Below, piece by piece: positions 25,733 to 35,214 of a stretch of DNA of 42,700 nt (its first letter is position 1; the number at the start of each line of letters is the position of its first letter). This DNA is from Caldilineaceae bacterium SB0664_bin_27 (GTDB lineage Bacteria; Chloroflexota; Anaerolineae; Caldilineales; Caldilineaceae), in NCBI GenBank assembly GCA_009838625.1, contig VXRG01000127.1:1-42700 (forward strand). Reading direction: 5' to 3'. A program made the position numbers and the translations under genes. A model generated the notes under the pieces. The model saw only the letters and a program-made list of their open reading frames with translations, was not told the origin of the DNA and ran no database searches.

Positions 25733-26749
25733 TTAGCGCATGGTCCTCTTGTAAGTAATGCGCGGGTCGATGAAGGGATAAAGCAGATCGAGCAGGAAAA
25801 CGCTCGTTGCAGTCACGAGGATAATCAGATTGGCTATCGCCTGTGTCACCGTATAGTCTTGCGAGATAATCGCCTGGTACAGAGTATAGCCCGTGCCCGG
25901 ATAGGCGAAGATGAACTCTACCAGAATGGAGCCGCTGATCAGCCCACCCAGGCCCAGCGCAAGCGCCGTCAGCGCCGGCAGGATCGCATTGCGCACCCCA
26001 TAGCGGAAGAAAATGCGCGTCGGCGAAAGCCCTTTCACCTGCGCCAGTAGAAAATAGTCCTCGTTGTTCACGCTGATCATCAGCCCACGCATACCCAGCG
26101 CCCAGCCGCCCATCGAGGTCAGCACTATCGACACCACCGGTAGAATCGCGTGGGTGAGCACATTCTTGATGAATGGCAGGTTCCATCCCGGGTCCACTCT
26201 GCGCGAATAGGCCCCCGTTGCCGGCAGCCAGTCCAGTTCAAATGCCACCAGATAGATCAGCATAATGCCGAACATGAAGTAGGGGATCGCAGTAAAGGTC
26301 AAGCTGCTGGGCAGAATCAACTGCAACCAGCGCGGCGTGCGTCGCCAACCCATCAGCGAGCCGATGGTCACGCCAATCGAAAAGGAGAGCACGGTTGCTA
26401 CCGTCAACAATCCAAGCGACCACGGCAAGGCATCGCTGACCATGGTCCACGCTTCGGTCGGGAAGTGCGAAAGCGAATACCCGAAATTTAGCCGGAACAC
26501 GTTGCCCCAATAGCGAAAATACTGTACATGAATCGGGGCATCCAGCCCGAAACGGGCCTTCCAGCTCTCGATCAATTTGTCGGCGTTCTCGATGTAGCCC
26601 GCATCTATCGAAAGGCGGCCGACCATCTCGCTCACGGGGTCGCCCGGCGCCAGACGCGGGATCACGAAGATCAATGTAGATCCCAACCAGATGGTCAGGA
26701 GATACATCAGAAAACGCTGCAGAACGTACTCTTTCGTCAATCCACGCAT
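25733..26749 (-). CDS. Oligopeptide ABC transporter permease (DppB type)
   Basis: The 338-residue protein has six hydrophobic helices (first at 12-32), the LIFVIPRLAPGDPV N-terminal motif of DppB/OppB permeases and the EAA-like loop near 215-240 (GLSPTRIFFRYGVRNAILP). It pairs with the permease half of the downstream fusion in the membrane. The 63 bases separating it from the binding-protein gene hold a heptamer repeat that can fold into a hairpin. Confidence 0.93.
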   Translation of the reverse strand: MRGLTKEYVLQRFLMYLLTIWLGSTLIFVIPRLAPGDPVSEMVGRLSIDAGYIENADKLIESWKARFGLDAPIHVQYFRYWGNVFRLNFGYSLSHFPTEAWTMVSDALPWSLGLLTVATVLSFSIGVTIGSLMGWRRTPRWLQLILPSSLTFTAIPYFMFGIMLIYLVAFELDWLPATGAYSRRVDPGWNLPFIKNVLTHAILPVVSIVLTSMGGWALGMRGLMISVNNEDYFLLAQVKGLSPTRIFFRYGVRNAILPALTALALGLGGLISGSILVEFIFAYPGTGYTLYQAIISQDYTVTQAIANLIILVTATSVFLLDLLYPFIDPRITYKRTMR

Positions 26750-26764
26750 AGAAAGAATCTCAAC

Positions 26765-26810
26765 GGTCAGTGGCCAGCGGTCTTACTGACCACTGACCAC
26801 TAACCACTGC
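26765..26810 (+). repeat. Heptamer repeat with inverted part inside the importer operon
   Basis: ACTGACC, ACTGACC, ACTAACC, ACTGCAG (26785-26812) are preceded by an inverted copy: GGTCAGTGG (26765-26773) pairs with CCACTGACC (26790-26798), a 9-bp stem. It lies in the 63-base gap between the binding-protein and permease genes. Confidence 0.75.
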
Positions 26811-26812
26811 AG

Positions 26813-28624
26813 TTAATTGCTGGTCGATTCAATCTCCGGCAGGATGCCCACGAAGCTCGGGCACCAGATCACCGGACGCTGGTAGTAGTTGTCGATCGTC
26901 GGCCAGTTCGTCCAGTAGGTGGTGTTGAAGGGCACCAGCTTCTTGGATTGGGCTGTCGGGATCGCCGGGATCTCGTCGTAGTAGATCTCCAGGGCGCGTG
27001 CCGTAAGCTCGAACAACAGCGGATCGTCCCAGCCCAATTCGCTGATCTGGTCTACCAGTTCAGTGAACTCGGCATTATGCCAGCGGAACCGGTTGGAGTG
27101 AGGCAGCTGGTGGCGTTCGCCCGCCGGGGGCACCTCATCGGCTCGCAGTGTGCGCAGTGTATTCCACGGTTCCACAATCGAACCGCAGGTCTGCCAGCCG
27201 CTCTGTGTCTCGTAGTTGCCGGTGTCCAGGTATTCCACCCAGGTCCCGCCGATCAGATTCACTTTGACGGCATTGATGCCGAAGCGCTGCAGTTGCTCCG
27301 CGAAAACGTCGGCGACGCGTTCCAGTTCGCTGATGCCTTCGTAGACCTGGATCTCAAGGCTCAGTTCTTCGCCGTCCTTCTCCCAGTAGTCACCCGACTT
27401 TTCGTAACCTTTGGAGAGAAGGATTTCCTCCGCTGCGGCCACGTTGGGCTGAGTGAATTTGGCGATCGTCTCGGCCGGCACCAGGTCTGCAAACTTCTGC
27501 ATCGAGGGGTAGAGCGGGAACGGATACGGGCCCATGATCGAGGTGCCTTCATAGGCGATATCGATGATCTGCTGGCGGTCCATCACGTAGTTCAGGACCC
27601 AGCGCATATCCTTGTCGTTCCAAGGCTCGATAGAGTTGTTGACCGTGAGGCTGCGCGCGCACGGGTCGGGCCAGACAAACGGCATCTCATCCTGGAACGC
27701 GATCCAGTTGGGATTCTGCGCAACCAGTGCCTGGAATGAGCCGAACGTGATGTCGTGCAGACCGTCATAGTCGTCCTCGATCGCGGTCGCCAGGCGGACC
27801 TCTTCGGTGCCGGTGTAGGACATGACCAGCTTCTTCGGCGCCGGCAGGTCTTTCACACCGGTTTTGGCTGCCCACCAGTCGTCATGGCGGACCCAGATCG
27901 TCTCGTTTTCGGTGACCTTGGCCAGCTTGTAGGGGCCGGTACCCATCGGCAACCCCTTCTCCAGGTCGAAGTTCTTGAAAGTGGCCGGGTCTTCCACGTT
28001 TTCCCAGATATGTTTGGGGACAAAATAGTCAACACCGCAGATGTTGTCGGAGAAGCGCTCCAGCTTGAAGCGCACATTCGGTTTCTTAAGGTTGTAGATA
28101 ACCGTCTGGTCATCCACCTTCTCAACCGACTCGATCCATTCCTGGTAAGCGAAGTGCTGGCCGAGTGCATCGTTGTTCATCTGCAGCTCAGTCGAAAAGA
28201 TGATATCGTCGGCCGTGAAGGGCGTGCCGTCTTGCCAGGTGATGCCCTCTCGCAACTTCAACGTCCAGACCGAATGGTCCTCGTTGGGCGTCAACGACTC
28301 GGCCAACCAGTTCTCGATTTCGCCGCTGCCGTAGTTCAGGAGCGTCAGCACATCCGAAAACTCCGTATAGCCCCAGCCGACTGCACTGCCGCGCACGTAG
28401 GGGTTCCAATTGTCACCCCCCTGCAGCGGGCTGGTTCGATCCAGGATCACCGTCTCTTCGCGCGAAGCATTGAGATAGTCTTCCGTGGTGCCCATCTCCT
28501 CTGTCTGGCCCTCGCTCTCTGCCGCTGGCGCCTCCGCGGCCGCCGGCGCTTCCGGCGCCCCGCACGCCGCCAACAAGACAGCAAACAACAGCAGGACTAC
28601 CGTTAATCGATAAAGCAGTTTCAT
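26813..28624 (-). CDS. Oligopeptide-type ABC transporter substrate-binding lipoprotein
   Basis: The 603 residues start with a lipoprotein signal (lipobox LAAC, C21), followed by an Ala/Pro/Glu-rich tether (about 24-45). The body fits SBP_bac_5: the segment ending WTLKLREGITWQDGTPFTADDIIFS is the family signature, with later motifs GTGPYKLAKV and DRQQIIDIAYEG. Ligand is probably a peptide or another large polar molecule; members also bind nickel chelates or oligosaccharides. AGGAG lies seven bases before the ATG. It is the first gene of the operon. No TonB-type outer membrane partner is present. Confidence 0.93.
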   Translation of the reverse strand: MKLLYRLTVVLLLFAVLLAACGAPEAPAAAEAPAAESEGQTEEMGTTEDYLNASREETVILDRTSPLQGGDNWNPYVRGSAVGWGYTEFSDVLTLLNYGSGEIENWLAESLTPNEDHSVWTLKLREGITWQDGTPFTADDIIFSTELQMNNDALGQHFAYQEWIESVEKVDDQTVIYNLKKPNVRFKLERFSDNICGVDYFVPKHIWENVEDPATFKNFDLEKGLPMGTGPYKLAKVTENETIWVRHDDWWAAKTGVKDLPAPKKLVMSYTGTEEVRLATAIEDDYDGLHDITFGSFQALVAQNPNWIAFQDEMPFVWPDPCARSLTVNNSIEPWNDKDMRWVLNYVMDRQQIIDIAYEGTSIMGPYPFPLYPSMQKFADLVPAETIAKFTQPNVAAAEEILLSKGYEKSGDYWEKDGEELSLEIQVYEGISELERVADVFAEQLQRFGINAVKVNLIGGTWVEYLDTGNYETQSGWQTCGSIVEPWNTLRTLRADEVPPAGERHQLPHSNRFRWHNAEFTELVDQISELGWDDPLLFELTARALEIYYDEIPAIPTAQSKKLVPFNTTYWTNWPTIDNYYQRPVIWCPSFVGILPEIESTSN

Positions 28625-28919
28625 GCAACGCTCCTTGTCTGGACTGTGAAATCAAGTTGGAGGAACTGACTCTGGAATGTATCAGCCCGCCTTCATTGAA
28701 GAAAAACAGTGATGCTTGAAGACTGGACAATAGCTACTCTTGATCACCGCTGGTAGGTGGTTGGGAACTGCCGTGCGAGACGTCCCGACTGCAACGAGGA
28801 AGTCTTGCAAGGTACAACTGTTGAAGGAGAGGGCGTGTTGAGAAGTGGGAGAAGAAAATCGGAGGAGAGGAGGAGGAAAGGGTCCCCGCTCCCCGCTCCT
28901 CTCCCCTCGCTGCTCAAAC
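28625..28919. other. Intergenic region with a purine-rich tract
   Basis: These 295 bases form the leader of the binding-protein gene and the 3' side of the MalK/UgpC-type gene. 28838-28890 is purine-rich (GAGAAGTGGGAGAAG and GGAGGAGAGGAGGAGG runs) and resembles the complement of the CTCACTT-type repeat. No gene is supported. Confidence 0.4.
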
Positions 28920-30026
<1,107 letters not shown>

Positions 30027-30366
30027 TTTGGTACTTTGCTCCTTTGGTGAAGATTGGGCCCGCCTGTGTCATCGGACGCCGGTGAGCCTGGTTCACTCTC
30101 GTCTCTGCGGCAGAACTGTTCGGTCGCGCAAGCGGGGGCGAGCAGAAACTCCATTCCGCCTGGCGGGACTCGTTGCCAAAACCGTCCACAAAGAGGAAAG
30201 CGTGACAATGGTTGTTGCGCTACCCTGCAAAGCGCGAAAAATAGCGACAATGAAGATGCGGCACGGGATACGTTACGTCGAATGGCGGATAGGAGTCATC
30301 AGCTGCTTCTCGCCGGGGCGGCGGTCAGCAGCCGCAACTCGAAAGATTTACTCGGTGGACGGGCGC

Positions 30367-30395
30367 AGTATAGCATGCTCCATAGGGCCAGGCAA
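30367..30395 (-). promoter_or_regulatory. Promoter of the MalK/UgpC-type ATPase gene
   Basis: On the minus strand, TTGCCT (30395-30390), a 17-base spacer and TATACT (30372-30367). The predicted transcript start is near 30360, leaving about 330 untranslated bases before ATG 30026. Confidence 0.55.
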
Positions 30396-30606
30396 ATCGC
30401 CGAAATCGGCGGGTGCATCCCGGATTGGGGGTGGGTACGGCAGCGGATTGGGGCCAATGATCAGTGACTGCGGCGCTTGATTGAGGTTAAGCGTAGCGAG
30501 ACTGCGCGGCGTAGCGCGGGCAGGCAGTTTGCGGGCGCAGATTGCTCTTTTGACAACGGTCAAAGTGCCGTTCAGTTCAAGGGCTCAAGGGTTATTGATT
30601 TGAGGC

Positions 30607-30640
30607 TTTTGTCGTGTTTTGTCGTGTTTTGTCCGGTTTT
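30607..30640. repeat. Ten-base tandem repeat giving phased A/T tracts
   Basis: TTTTGTCGTG, TTTTGTCGTG, TTTTGTCCGG, TTTT: four T4 tracts exactly 10 bases apart. A-tracts at helical spacing make DNA intrinsically curved. Confidence 0.75.
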
Positions 30641-30974
30641 AAGGGGGGATGTACGATATTTTATATCTTTTTTCTCTCAAATGGGGAGAATTTTTTCCTG
30701 TGCTGAAACCACCATTTCTTGCGTGATCGCCGCAGAGAATCCGGGACGCACTTTCCCGAAATTGTGGCGAATTTCGTATCCACCGGCATGCAACCAGGCT
30801 TGGCGCGCTCCCTTCCCGCTCAATTCTGGAAACCTCTACAAAACATAAACAAAACCTGTACAGTTTTAACAGACCACCAACCACGAACAGCCGCGTTTCC
30901 GCGCCGATTTTCCGGCCAGAATCATCTCGAAAACGCGCTCCCGCGGCGCCTCCATTTCCGCCGAGTTTTTCACA

Positions 30975-31089
30975 AAAGTGATGCATCCCCATTGATGCAT
31001 CAATTTCGCGCCTTTTTTTGCCCCTTTTCTCTCTGGTCAGGAGCCCAATAACCAGTAATGCATCACTTTTTGGGCAAATGCAACACTTT
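30975..31089. promoter_or_regulatory. Four-copy operator-like motif ATGCATCACTTT
   Basis: Copies: minus strand at 30986-30975 (exact), and plus strand at 30995-31006 (ATGCATCAATTT), 31058-31069 (exact) and 31078-31089 (ATGCAACACTTT). Plus-strand spacings are 63 and 20 bases, close to whole helical turns. Each contains the palindrome-like ATGCAT or a one-base variant. Likely binding sites for a repressor or activator; protein unknown. Confidence 0.55.
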
Positions 31090-31434
31090 CACGGCCTTTT
31101 TCGCGCGCCCCGCCGCCCCGCCCAAAGACCGCCTCTCAGCCATCAAAATGATGAACTGGCGTCCCCCGCAAAGGCTGTACAATATCAGCGAAGTCCGGAC
31201 ATTACAGACGCCTTTATTGTGCCCGTTCTAGGCATCCCCGCCCTGCCCCGCAGGGCGCCTTGCACAAAAGCGTGCGTACCAATAGGGAGGCAAACTTTCA
31301 TAAAACTTTGCCCATTAATCGCCCGCTGTGGTACTTTCTGCTCTATGGTCATCAGACACCTGTCACGACGGTCCCAGACATCCATCACGATCTTGCCCCG
31401 CCTCGCCGGATGCTCTTTGCCCCAATCCCGCAAC

Positions 31435-31785
31435 ATGCCTTGGGGTATCGACGACACGAGCCGCCTGGAAGCAGCAACCAGCGCCCAGACCGACACCGAA
31501 ACCGATGTGGATGCCGCAGTCGACACCGCCCGCGAAGAGCCGTGGACCATCCTCGTCCATAACGATGACGTGACCCCCTACGAATTCGTCATCGTTACGC
31601 TTGGCCGCGTCTTCAGCCTGTCCTCCGAAATCGCCGAGACTGTCACCTGGGAAGCACATTCGAAAGGAATGGCCCCGGTCTGTTCCCGTTCTCGATCCGA
31701 AGCCAAAAGGCTGATCAGTGACGCCCACACGCTCGCACGCTCCGCCGGCTATCCCCTGAGGTTCTCGATGGAACCGAAACTGTGA
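31435..31785 (+). CDS. clpS: ClpS-family adaptor of the Clp protease
   Basis: From ATG 31435 the protein has 116 residues: an acidic tail (about 1-35, T/D/E-rich) and a ClpS core (about 36-116). The core has WTILVHNDDVTPYEFVIVTL (N-degron pocket residues N-D-D), VFSLSS and EAHSKGMAPVCSRSRSEAKRLI. An in-frame ATG at 31345 would add 30 basic residues; neither start has a Shine-Dalgarno, so the start is uncertain. ClpS hands N-end-rule substrates to ClpA/ClpC. It overlaps the next gene by four bases (GTGA). No clpA/clpC is in the window. Confidence 0.82.
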   Translation: MPWGIDDTSRLEAATSAQTDTETDVDAAVDTAREEPWTILVHNDDVTPYEFVIVTLGRVFSLSSEIAETVTWEAHSKGMAPVCSRSRSEAKRLISDAHTLARSAGYPLRFSMEPKL

Positions 31786-32303
31786 CAGTCCACGACCCGC
31801 TCGCTCCCCATTCACACGAGCCCAACCCACTGCCGCCGACTCCCGACGCCGATATGACCGTTCATCTGCCGGATGGTTCTACCCGCCGCATCGCCCCGGC
31901 CGCTCTGCGCAGCCTCGATTTCATCCCGGCAGACCACCTCCCGGAAAGGCTGTCGACCCCCCTCCAAGTTACCGTGCCAAACTGTTACATTGTCTCCACC
32001 GGCCACGGCACGTCAGGACCTTTCTCCTTCACCGGCCTCCGCCTGCTCGATCTTATCAACCTGCTCTGGCCCGGTGAATGGACGCAGGTCGAAGTGGTCA
32101 GCGGCGATGGCTTTGGCACGCGCGCGCTGCGCACCGAGCTGGCCGCGCCCACGTCGCGCCCCATCCTTCTCGCTCATACACTCGACGGCCAGCCCCTGAC
32201 ACGCGCCGGCGGGCTGGTCCGCCTCATCGTTCCCAGCGAGACCGACGATGCCCTGCGGCAGGTGAAATGGGTGGCGCACGTGCGCGTTATCTCGGACGGC
32301 TGA
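31782..32303 (+). CDS. Molybdopterin-oxidoreductase-like domain protein
   Basis: This 173-residue protein starts at GTG 31782, overlapping the clpS stop; ATG 31854 is an alternative. Residues 45-170 resemble the sulfite-oxidase-type molybdopterin-binding fold: IVSTGHGTSGPFSFTGLRLLDLI, then VEVVSGDGFGTRAL and PLTRAGGLVRLIVPS and a WVAHVRVI end. It has no Tat signal or cofactor cysteine, and is shorter than the catalytic family. It may be a degenerate or accessory form. Coupling with clpS is odd and suggests co-regulation only. Confidence 0.6.
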   Translation: MTVHDPLAPHSHEPNPLPPTPDADMTVHLPDGSTRRIAPAALRSLDFIPADHLPERLSTPLQVTVPNCYIVSTGHGTSGPFSFTGLRLLDLINLLWPGEWTQVEVVSGDGFGTRALRTELAAPTSRPILLAHTLDGQPLTRAGGLVRLIVPSETDDALRQVKWVAHVRVISDG

Positions 32304-32341
32304 CAGGTTTCGCCCGCCCCACACTTTCAGGATCTCTCAAG

Positions 32342-34513
32342 ATGCCCACGACCCTGGTTGGAATCGATGTTGGTGGAACATTTACCGACTTCGTCCTTTT
32401 GCAAGATGGCCGTCTTCAGGTGCACAAAGAGGCGACGACGCCCGAGGACCAGAGCCGCGCCATCCTGGCCGGCCTGACACACCTCGGCATCGTGTCCGCC
32501 GCGGACGCTCCCGTTGACGCCGAGCTCGTGCACGGTACGACCATCGCCACCAACGCTCTGCTTGAACGCCGCGGCGCACGTACCGCCCTGCTGACCACCG
32601 CCGGCTTCGTCGATGTTATCGAAATCGGCCGCCAGAACCGGCCGCATCTTTACGCCCTCCACCAGGAGCGGCCGCACCCGCTCGTTGATGCAGATCTTCG
32701 TTTCGAGGCCGTGGAGCGGCTCGACGTCAACGGCAATATCCTCACCCCCCTGGACGAGGATGCCCTGGCCCTTACCGTCGCCGAGATCAACGCCGCCGCG
32801 CCCCAAAGTCTCGCCCTCTGCTTCCTCCACAGTTTTCGCAATCCCCAGCACGAACGCCGCGCCGCCCAGATCCTGCGTCGCGCCTGTCCCGACCTCGTAG
32901 TCTCGCTCAGCAGCGACATCCTGCCCGAATATCGCGAGTATGAGCGCACCGCTACTACCGTCATCAACGCCTACCTGCTTCCGCTCGTAGGCAGCTACCT
33001 TGAGCATCTTACCGACGCCCTGGCCGAAGCCGCTGGCGAGCGCCCCCAAAACACGGACCAGCAGCGGGCCAGCCTTCCCATCCGCGTCATGCAGTCCAAC
33101 GGCGGCGCCATCGGCGCTTCCCAGGCCGCCCGCGAACCGGCGCGCCTCGTCCTCAGCGGACCCGCAGGCGGCGTCGTCGGCGCATTTCGAATTGCTCAGC
33201 TTGCCGGCGTCGAGGATATGCCGCCGGCCGCCGTTCAGAATTCGCCGCTGACCACTGGTCAAGAATCGGGCCGGCAAGCCCCGCGCATCATTACCTTCGA
33301 CATGGGCGGCACCAGCACCGACGTCGCTCTTTGCCCCGGCCGCGTCCCCCGCACCACCGAAAGCGAAGTGGCCGGTCTGCCCCTGCGCCTGCCCGTCATC
33401 GACATTCACACCGTCGGCGCCGGCGGCGGCAGCCTCGCTCGCGTCGACGCCGGCGGCGGCCTGCGCGTCGGACCGGAGAGCGCCGGCGCTGTGCCCGGCC
33501 CTGTCTGCTACGCACGCGGCGGCCAGCAGCCGACCGTCACCGACGCCAATCTCGTCCTCGGGCGCCTTGATGCCGGACAGTTTCTCGGCGGCAGCGGCGC
33601 TATGGAGCTCGATGTCTCCGCGGCCGAGGAAGCCCTGGCCGGCTTGGGCGCCCTGCTGGGCGGACTCTCTGTCCACGAATCAGCTCTCGGCGTCATCCAG
33701 GTCGCCAATGCCCGCATGGAACGTGCCTTGCGCCGCGTCTCAGTCGAACGCGGCTTCGACCCGCGTACCTTCACACTTGTGCCCTTCGGCGGCGCCGGCC
33801 CGCTTCACGCCTGTGACCTGGCCGACGCCCTCGGCATTCCCCGCATCCTCCTGCCCCCCAGCCCCGGCGTTCTCAGCGCCCTGGGCCTGTTGATCGCCGA
33901 TGTCGTCCACGAGTCCTCCCAGGCCCTTCTGATCGAGGCGGGCAGCCTGGCGCAGGAACCTGCGCCTCTGCAGGAATTGTCCGCAGCGCTGGAAGAGCGG
34001 GTGAAAGCCGTGCTGGCCGCCGAAGGAGTCGACGCGCCCGCACTGGAAGCCTCAATGGACCTGCGCTATCGCGGGCAGAGCTACGAGCTCTCAGTTCCCC
34101 TGGACCTGCCCGCGCCGGACTCGGCACAAGCATCGGCAGCCGTTCAGCGTTCCATCGAAGCCTTTCACGCCGCCCACGATGCCCGTTACGGCTACGCCAT
34201 GCGTTCCGAAACCGTCGAATCCGTCGCTGTCCGCCTGCGCGGCACCGGACCAGGCGCCGCGCTGAGTCTGCCGCAGGAACCCCTCGGCCACCCCGACCCT
34301 GAGGCAGCTCGCGTAGCCGCCAAACGGGTCTGGTTTGGCCCCAACGGCTCCTCCCCCACCGTCTGTTATGACCGCCTTCTTTTGCGGCCCGGCAACCGCC
34401 TCGACGGCCCCGCGATTGTCTTCCAGTTTGACACCACCACCGTCGTCGCGCCCGGCTGGTCGGCCAGCGTCGACGAACGTCACAATCTCTTGCTGGCGCG
34501 CGCCGGCAGTTGA
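32342..34513 (+). CDS. Hydantoinase/oxoprolinase family subunit A (HyuA-like)
   Basis: The true start is ATG 32342, giving 723 residues; the open frame from 32078 overlaps the preceding gene and is not coding. Residues 4-17 (VGIDVGGTFTDFVL) are the N-terminal ATPase-like motif. HGTTIATNALLERRGARTALLTT follows, then MQSNGG, a second GGTSTDVAL core near 322 and GAGGGSLARVDAGGGLRVGPESAGAVPGP. The family opens lactam rings (5-oxoproline, hydantoins) or carboxylates ketones with ATP. An 18-20 residue insertion (about 296-314, VQNSPLTTGQESGRQAPR) disrupts the usual spacing before the ITFDMGGTSTDV block and carries a repeat sequence. A usual partner, HyuB, lies one gene downstream. Confidence 0.9.
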   Translation: MPTTLVGIDVGGTFTDFVLLQDGRLQVHKEATTPEDQSRAILAGLTHLGIVSAADAPVDAELVHGTTIATNALLERRGARTALLTTAGFVDVIEIGRQNRPHLYALHQERPHPLVDADLRFEAVERLDVNGNILTPLDEDALALTVAEINAAAPQSLALCFLHSFRNPQHERRAAQILRRACPDLVVSLSSDILPEYREYERTATTVINAYLLPLVGSYLEHLTDALAEAAGERPQNTDQQRASLPIRVMQSNGGAIGASQAAREPARLVLSGPAGGVVGAFRIAQLAGVEDMPPAAVQNSPLTTGQESGRQAPRIITFDMGGTSTDVALCPGRVPRTTESEVAGLPLRLPVIDIHTVGAGGGSLARVDAGGGLRVGPESAGAVPGPVCYARGGQQPTVTDANLVLGRLDAGQFLGGSGAMELDVSAAEEALAGLGALLGGLSVHESALGVIQVANARMERALRRVSVERGFDPRTFTLVPFGGAGPLHACDLADALGIPRILLPPSPGVLSALGLLIADVVHESSQALLIEAGSLAQEPAPLQELSAALEERVKAVLAAEGVDAPALEASMDLRYRGQSYELSVPLDLPAPDSAQASAAVQRSIEAFHAAHDARYGYAMRSETVESVAVRLRGTGPGAALSLPQEPLGHPDPEAARVAAKRVWFGPNGSSPTVCYDRLLLRPGNRLDGPAIVFQFDTTTVVAPGWSASVDERHNLLLARAGS
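33247..33261 (+). repeat. ACTGACC-type repeat fragment inside the hyuA frame
   Basis: GCTGACCACTGGTCA contains the perfect palindrome TGACCA-C-TGGTCA (33249-33261). It lies in the extra peptide segment of the HyuA-like protein and keeps the frame. Confidence 0.6.
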
Positions 34514-34535
34514 AGCTGGTCTTGCGGTCTTGCTG

Positions 34536-34544
34536 TGTTATGAT
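34536..34544 (+). promoter_or_regulatory. Extended -10 promoter element before the membrane protein gene
   Basis: TGT-TATGAT is a TGn-extended -10 box 23 bases after the HyuA stop and 85 bases before ATG 34629. No convincing -35. Confidence 0.35.
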
Positions 34545-34628
34545 ACGTTCCGGATGTCCAAGGGGCTCCGCCGGGCAACCGGGAACTGGATACCACTTCA
34601 CGAAAAGGCTTTCTTTCGGAGTTGAACG

Positions 34629-35162
34629 ATGGTGACACTTACTTCCCAGCAACGTCTTCTGCTCTTCCTGCTGCCGCTGATTGTGGCCGCTCTTCTGCTC
34701 TGGATCCCGGTCCGCGACGCGCTCGAAGTCGGCTTCCCCGACGCCGAAATCTACGCAGCCGACGTGCCGGAGGGCCATCACTGGGTCGCCTTCACCGTCC
34801 CCGAGGATGACATCCACGTCACCGACGGCGCGATGCTCTCCCTTGTCCTTGAATTCGAAACTTTAGAAGGGCAGATCGACGCTGCCAACCGCACAGCTGT
34901 CTTCGACCTTGAAGAAAATGAAGAAGTGCTTGAGATGAAAGTCCTTTGGCCCGATGGCCGCACTCAGAACTTCACCAACGTGGCAATCGACGAACGCCAC
35001 GAACTGGTCTACCCCAAGTCGATCAACGACGCCCTCGCCGCGCAGTGGGCTCTCCGCGGCGCCTTCTTCCGCTTTTGGGTCTGGACCGCCGTTGCCGCCC
35101 TTCTCATCCTTTTCGGCCTGCGAGTCCTCTCCTGGGCCCAATCCCAGGAATCCCACGCCTGA
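34629..35162 (+). CDS. Membrane-anchored hypothetical protein with two terminal helices
   Basis: The 177 residues have an N-terminal helix (about 8-26), an acidic extracytoplasmic domain (about 30-140, beta-rich: HWVAFTVPEDDIHVTDGAML and VFDLEENEEVLEMKVLWPDG) and a C-terminal helix (about 148-168). No family recognised. It separates hydantoinase A from hydantoinase B. The middle could be a small beta-sandwich. Confidence 0.6.
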   Translation: MVTLTSQQRLLLFLLPLIVAALLLWIPVRDALEVGFPDAEIYAADVPEGHHWVAFTVPEDDIHVTDGAMLSLVLEFETLEGQIDAANRTAVFDLEENEEVLEMKVLWPDGRTQNFTNVAIDERHELVYPKSINDALAAQWALRGAFFRFWVWTAVAALLILFGLRVLSWAQSQESHA

Positions 35163-35191
35163 CATCCGCATGTCGGCGACTCGACTAACTA

Positions 35192-35210
35192 TTGACCGCT
35201 GACCACCGCA
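35192..35210 (+). repeat. Degenerate ACTGACC-type repeat
   Basis: TTGACCG, CTGACCA, CCGCA just before the HyuB-like start at 35215; it replaces the place where a Shine-Dalgarno would be expected. Confidence 0.45.
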
Positions 35211-35214
35211 ATCC

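Larger units (their letters stand above)
30396..31344. other. Non-coding regulatory region, partly AT-rich
   Basis: About 950 bases without a credible gene; the open frames found lack Shine-Dalgarno, family motifs and normal codon use. Base composition changes here: 30590-30710 and 30830-31070 are rich in T- and A-runs, unlike the rest of the window. It contains phased A-tracts (30607-30640) and a repeated 12-base motif (30975-31089). Confidence 0.55.

Noticed and set aside
30477..30992. Open frames of about 120 codons in the AT-rich region on both strands
   Set aside because: No Shine-Dalgarno, abnormal codon use, no motif; both strands are equally open.
32078..32341. N-terminal extension of the hydantoinase A frame
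   Set aside because: It overlaps the molybdopterin-like gene out of frame and lacks family similarity; the family N-terminus begins at ATG 32342.
32327..33676. 449-codon antisense frame opposite hydantoinase A
   Set aside because: Gly/Ala/Asp-rich shadow caused by GC-rich third positions; no start signal.
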